DNA of 64,000 nt from Frisingicoccus caecimuris (GTDB lineage: Bacteria; Bacillota; Clostridia; Lachnospirales; Lachnospiraceae): the NCBI RefSeq assembly GCF_004340975.1, contig NZ_SLXA01000012.1, forward strand, positions 1-64,000. The letters are read 5' to 3'. Shown one piece after another: positions 63,214-64,000 of the stretch. Both the position numbers and the translations under genes were made by a program. Under the pieces are notes generated by a model that saw only the letters and a program-made list of their open reading frames with translations, ran no database searches and was not told the DNA's origin. Within the stretch, counting starts at the first letter, position 1. Every line of letters starts with the position of its first letter.

Positions 63214-63959
63214 AAGGCATCACTCTCCTTTCTTGGGAAAGTGTCCCTTTTTGTCATACTCGTAATCCTTATAAGATTGAATGACAACAATTGTTTCTAA
63301 CCGACTAAAGCCCATTCCTCGAGCCCGCCTTTTTCGTAGGGCTGTCGTAGGTTCGAGCTTCGCTTTTCAGCACAGATTAGGCGGCTTATATGATTCGTCC
63401 GCAGATTGCTTATGAGCAACTCTGTACCTTTCCACGTTCCGATAATTCTATCTGTGCATATATCCTTAGGTGTCCGCTATAGTCCTGTCAGCTTGATTGT
63501 GCCTGTAACACAATACGGAGTTTCATATTTTCGATTCTTACTACACCGCACTGACCCACAATTAAGTGTCCATACATTTCTATATGGTAAACATCTAGAC
63601 CCGTACATTCGCGGTTTTCGTCAGTCCGTCGTGGACATTCTCACCATAGATATTTTATAGACTCCCGACGTGTCATCTGCATACAGTACCTCTACCGCAC
63701 TTTCGACAGCTGTATTTCTACACTGTTTCGGCAGACTTCCGCCGACTTTATCGAGCTCCAGACCCCAACCATTACAGTCGGAGCCGGTCGAAGTATCAGA
63801 GAAGGCATTTCAAGGCGTTACCCCATCATTCTACCTTTCGAATTATCAGTTGTTACTTACCTCGTAAGAAGGTAAGTCCGACGATTTTAGCATCGCATGG
63901 CCATAAGTCCATGAAGTTTTACCCTCATAGAGCGATGTTTGTGCATCAACGTGTCGCAC

Positions 63960-64000
63960 CAAAAATGTTCTCAATTTCACGGCTTGCCAGAAGGTCCTTG
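63960..64000 (-). CDS. VirB4-like transfer ATPase, end of the 5' exon
   Basis: Only the last 13 codons of the upstream exon are inside the window (KDLLASREIENIF followed by the first base of a Glu codon at 63960). The rest of the ATPase, including its Walker motifs, lies beyond the right edge. The reading frame fits exactly with the 3' exon at 60941-61170. Confidence 0.8.

Larger units (their letters stand above)
61171..63959 (-). mobile_element. Group II intron inserted in the VirB4-like gene
   Basis: A 2789-base group II intron in the sense direction of its host gene. It begins GTGCGAC at 63959 and ends in CTATCACTAT at 61171 (AY 3' end), and it holds its own protein gene and a domain V hairpin near the 3' end. 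The bases 63214-63959 hold domains I-III of the ribozyme; no gene is seen there. Because it sits in sense in a gene essential for transfer, splicing is required for conjugation. Confidence 0.92.

Overview
The window looks like accessory DNA from a Gram-positive gut anaerobe of the Clostridia, most likely Lachnospiraceae. This rests on the gene families and gene order: a Tn1549/CTn-type integrative conjugative element (ICE) backbone, AGGAGG-type ribosome binding sites, class B sortase with a multi-domain SpaA-like surface protein, and BceRS/VanRS-like regulator-transporter cassettes. No rRNA or tRNA gene was found. Most of the DNA is mobile or recently rearranged.

Layout. 0-0.6 kb: the right end of an IS66-family insertion sequence abutting an XRE regulator. 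0.8-10.7 kb: small chromosomal-type or cargo genes with much decay. They include membrane-linked XRE regulators, two MATE exporters around a GNAT gene, a frameshifted nitroreductase, a dinD remnant, an alpha/beta hydrolase, and an HxlR regulator divergent from a radical SAM gene. 10.8-12.6 kb: a plus-strand mobilization module with an oriT-like region, a MobC-like protein and a MobP-type relaxase. 12.6-26.7 kb: two related minus-strand cassettes, each with a small HTH protein, a response regulator, a sensor kinase, an ABC ATPase and a permease. The first also carries a DUF4097 lipoprotein. Between them lie flavodoxins, an ACT-domain fusion, and a MerR regulator divergent from a carboxymuconolactone decarboxylase-like gene.

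26.9-64 kb is almost entirely minus-strand ICE backbone. Read in the transcribed direction (right to left) it holds the VirB4-like ATPase end (split by a complete group II intron), DUF3789, a CD1108-type cell-wall hydrolase, DUF4315, a CD1107/DUF4366 surface protein, an MT-A70 methyltransferase, topoisomerase III, a 2118-residue SpaA/Cna-B surface protein, DUF5688, small proteins, a RadC-like protein and a 2565-residue methyltransferase/SNF2 helicase. After these come a 10-gene cargo block (31-36.7 kb) with a WYL regulator at its head, a class B sortase, and a YodL-type polyvalent protein that contains a nucleotidyltransferase motif.

How it fits together. The right half encodes mating-channel energization, wall remodelling, DNA processing and modification, and a sortase-anchored adhesin that plausibly stabilizes donor-recipient contact. 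The relaxase module in the left half could process the same element or belong to a separate mobilizable unit. The regulator-transporter cassettes look like antimicrobial-peptide sensing and efflux cargo. The WYL block looks like carbonyl or xenobiotic stress cargo. All function statements are from reading motifs by eye; no database search was run.
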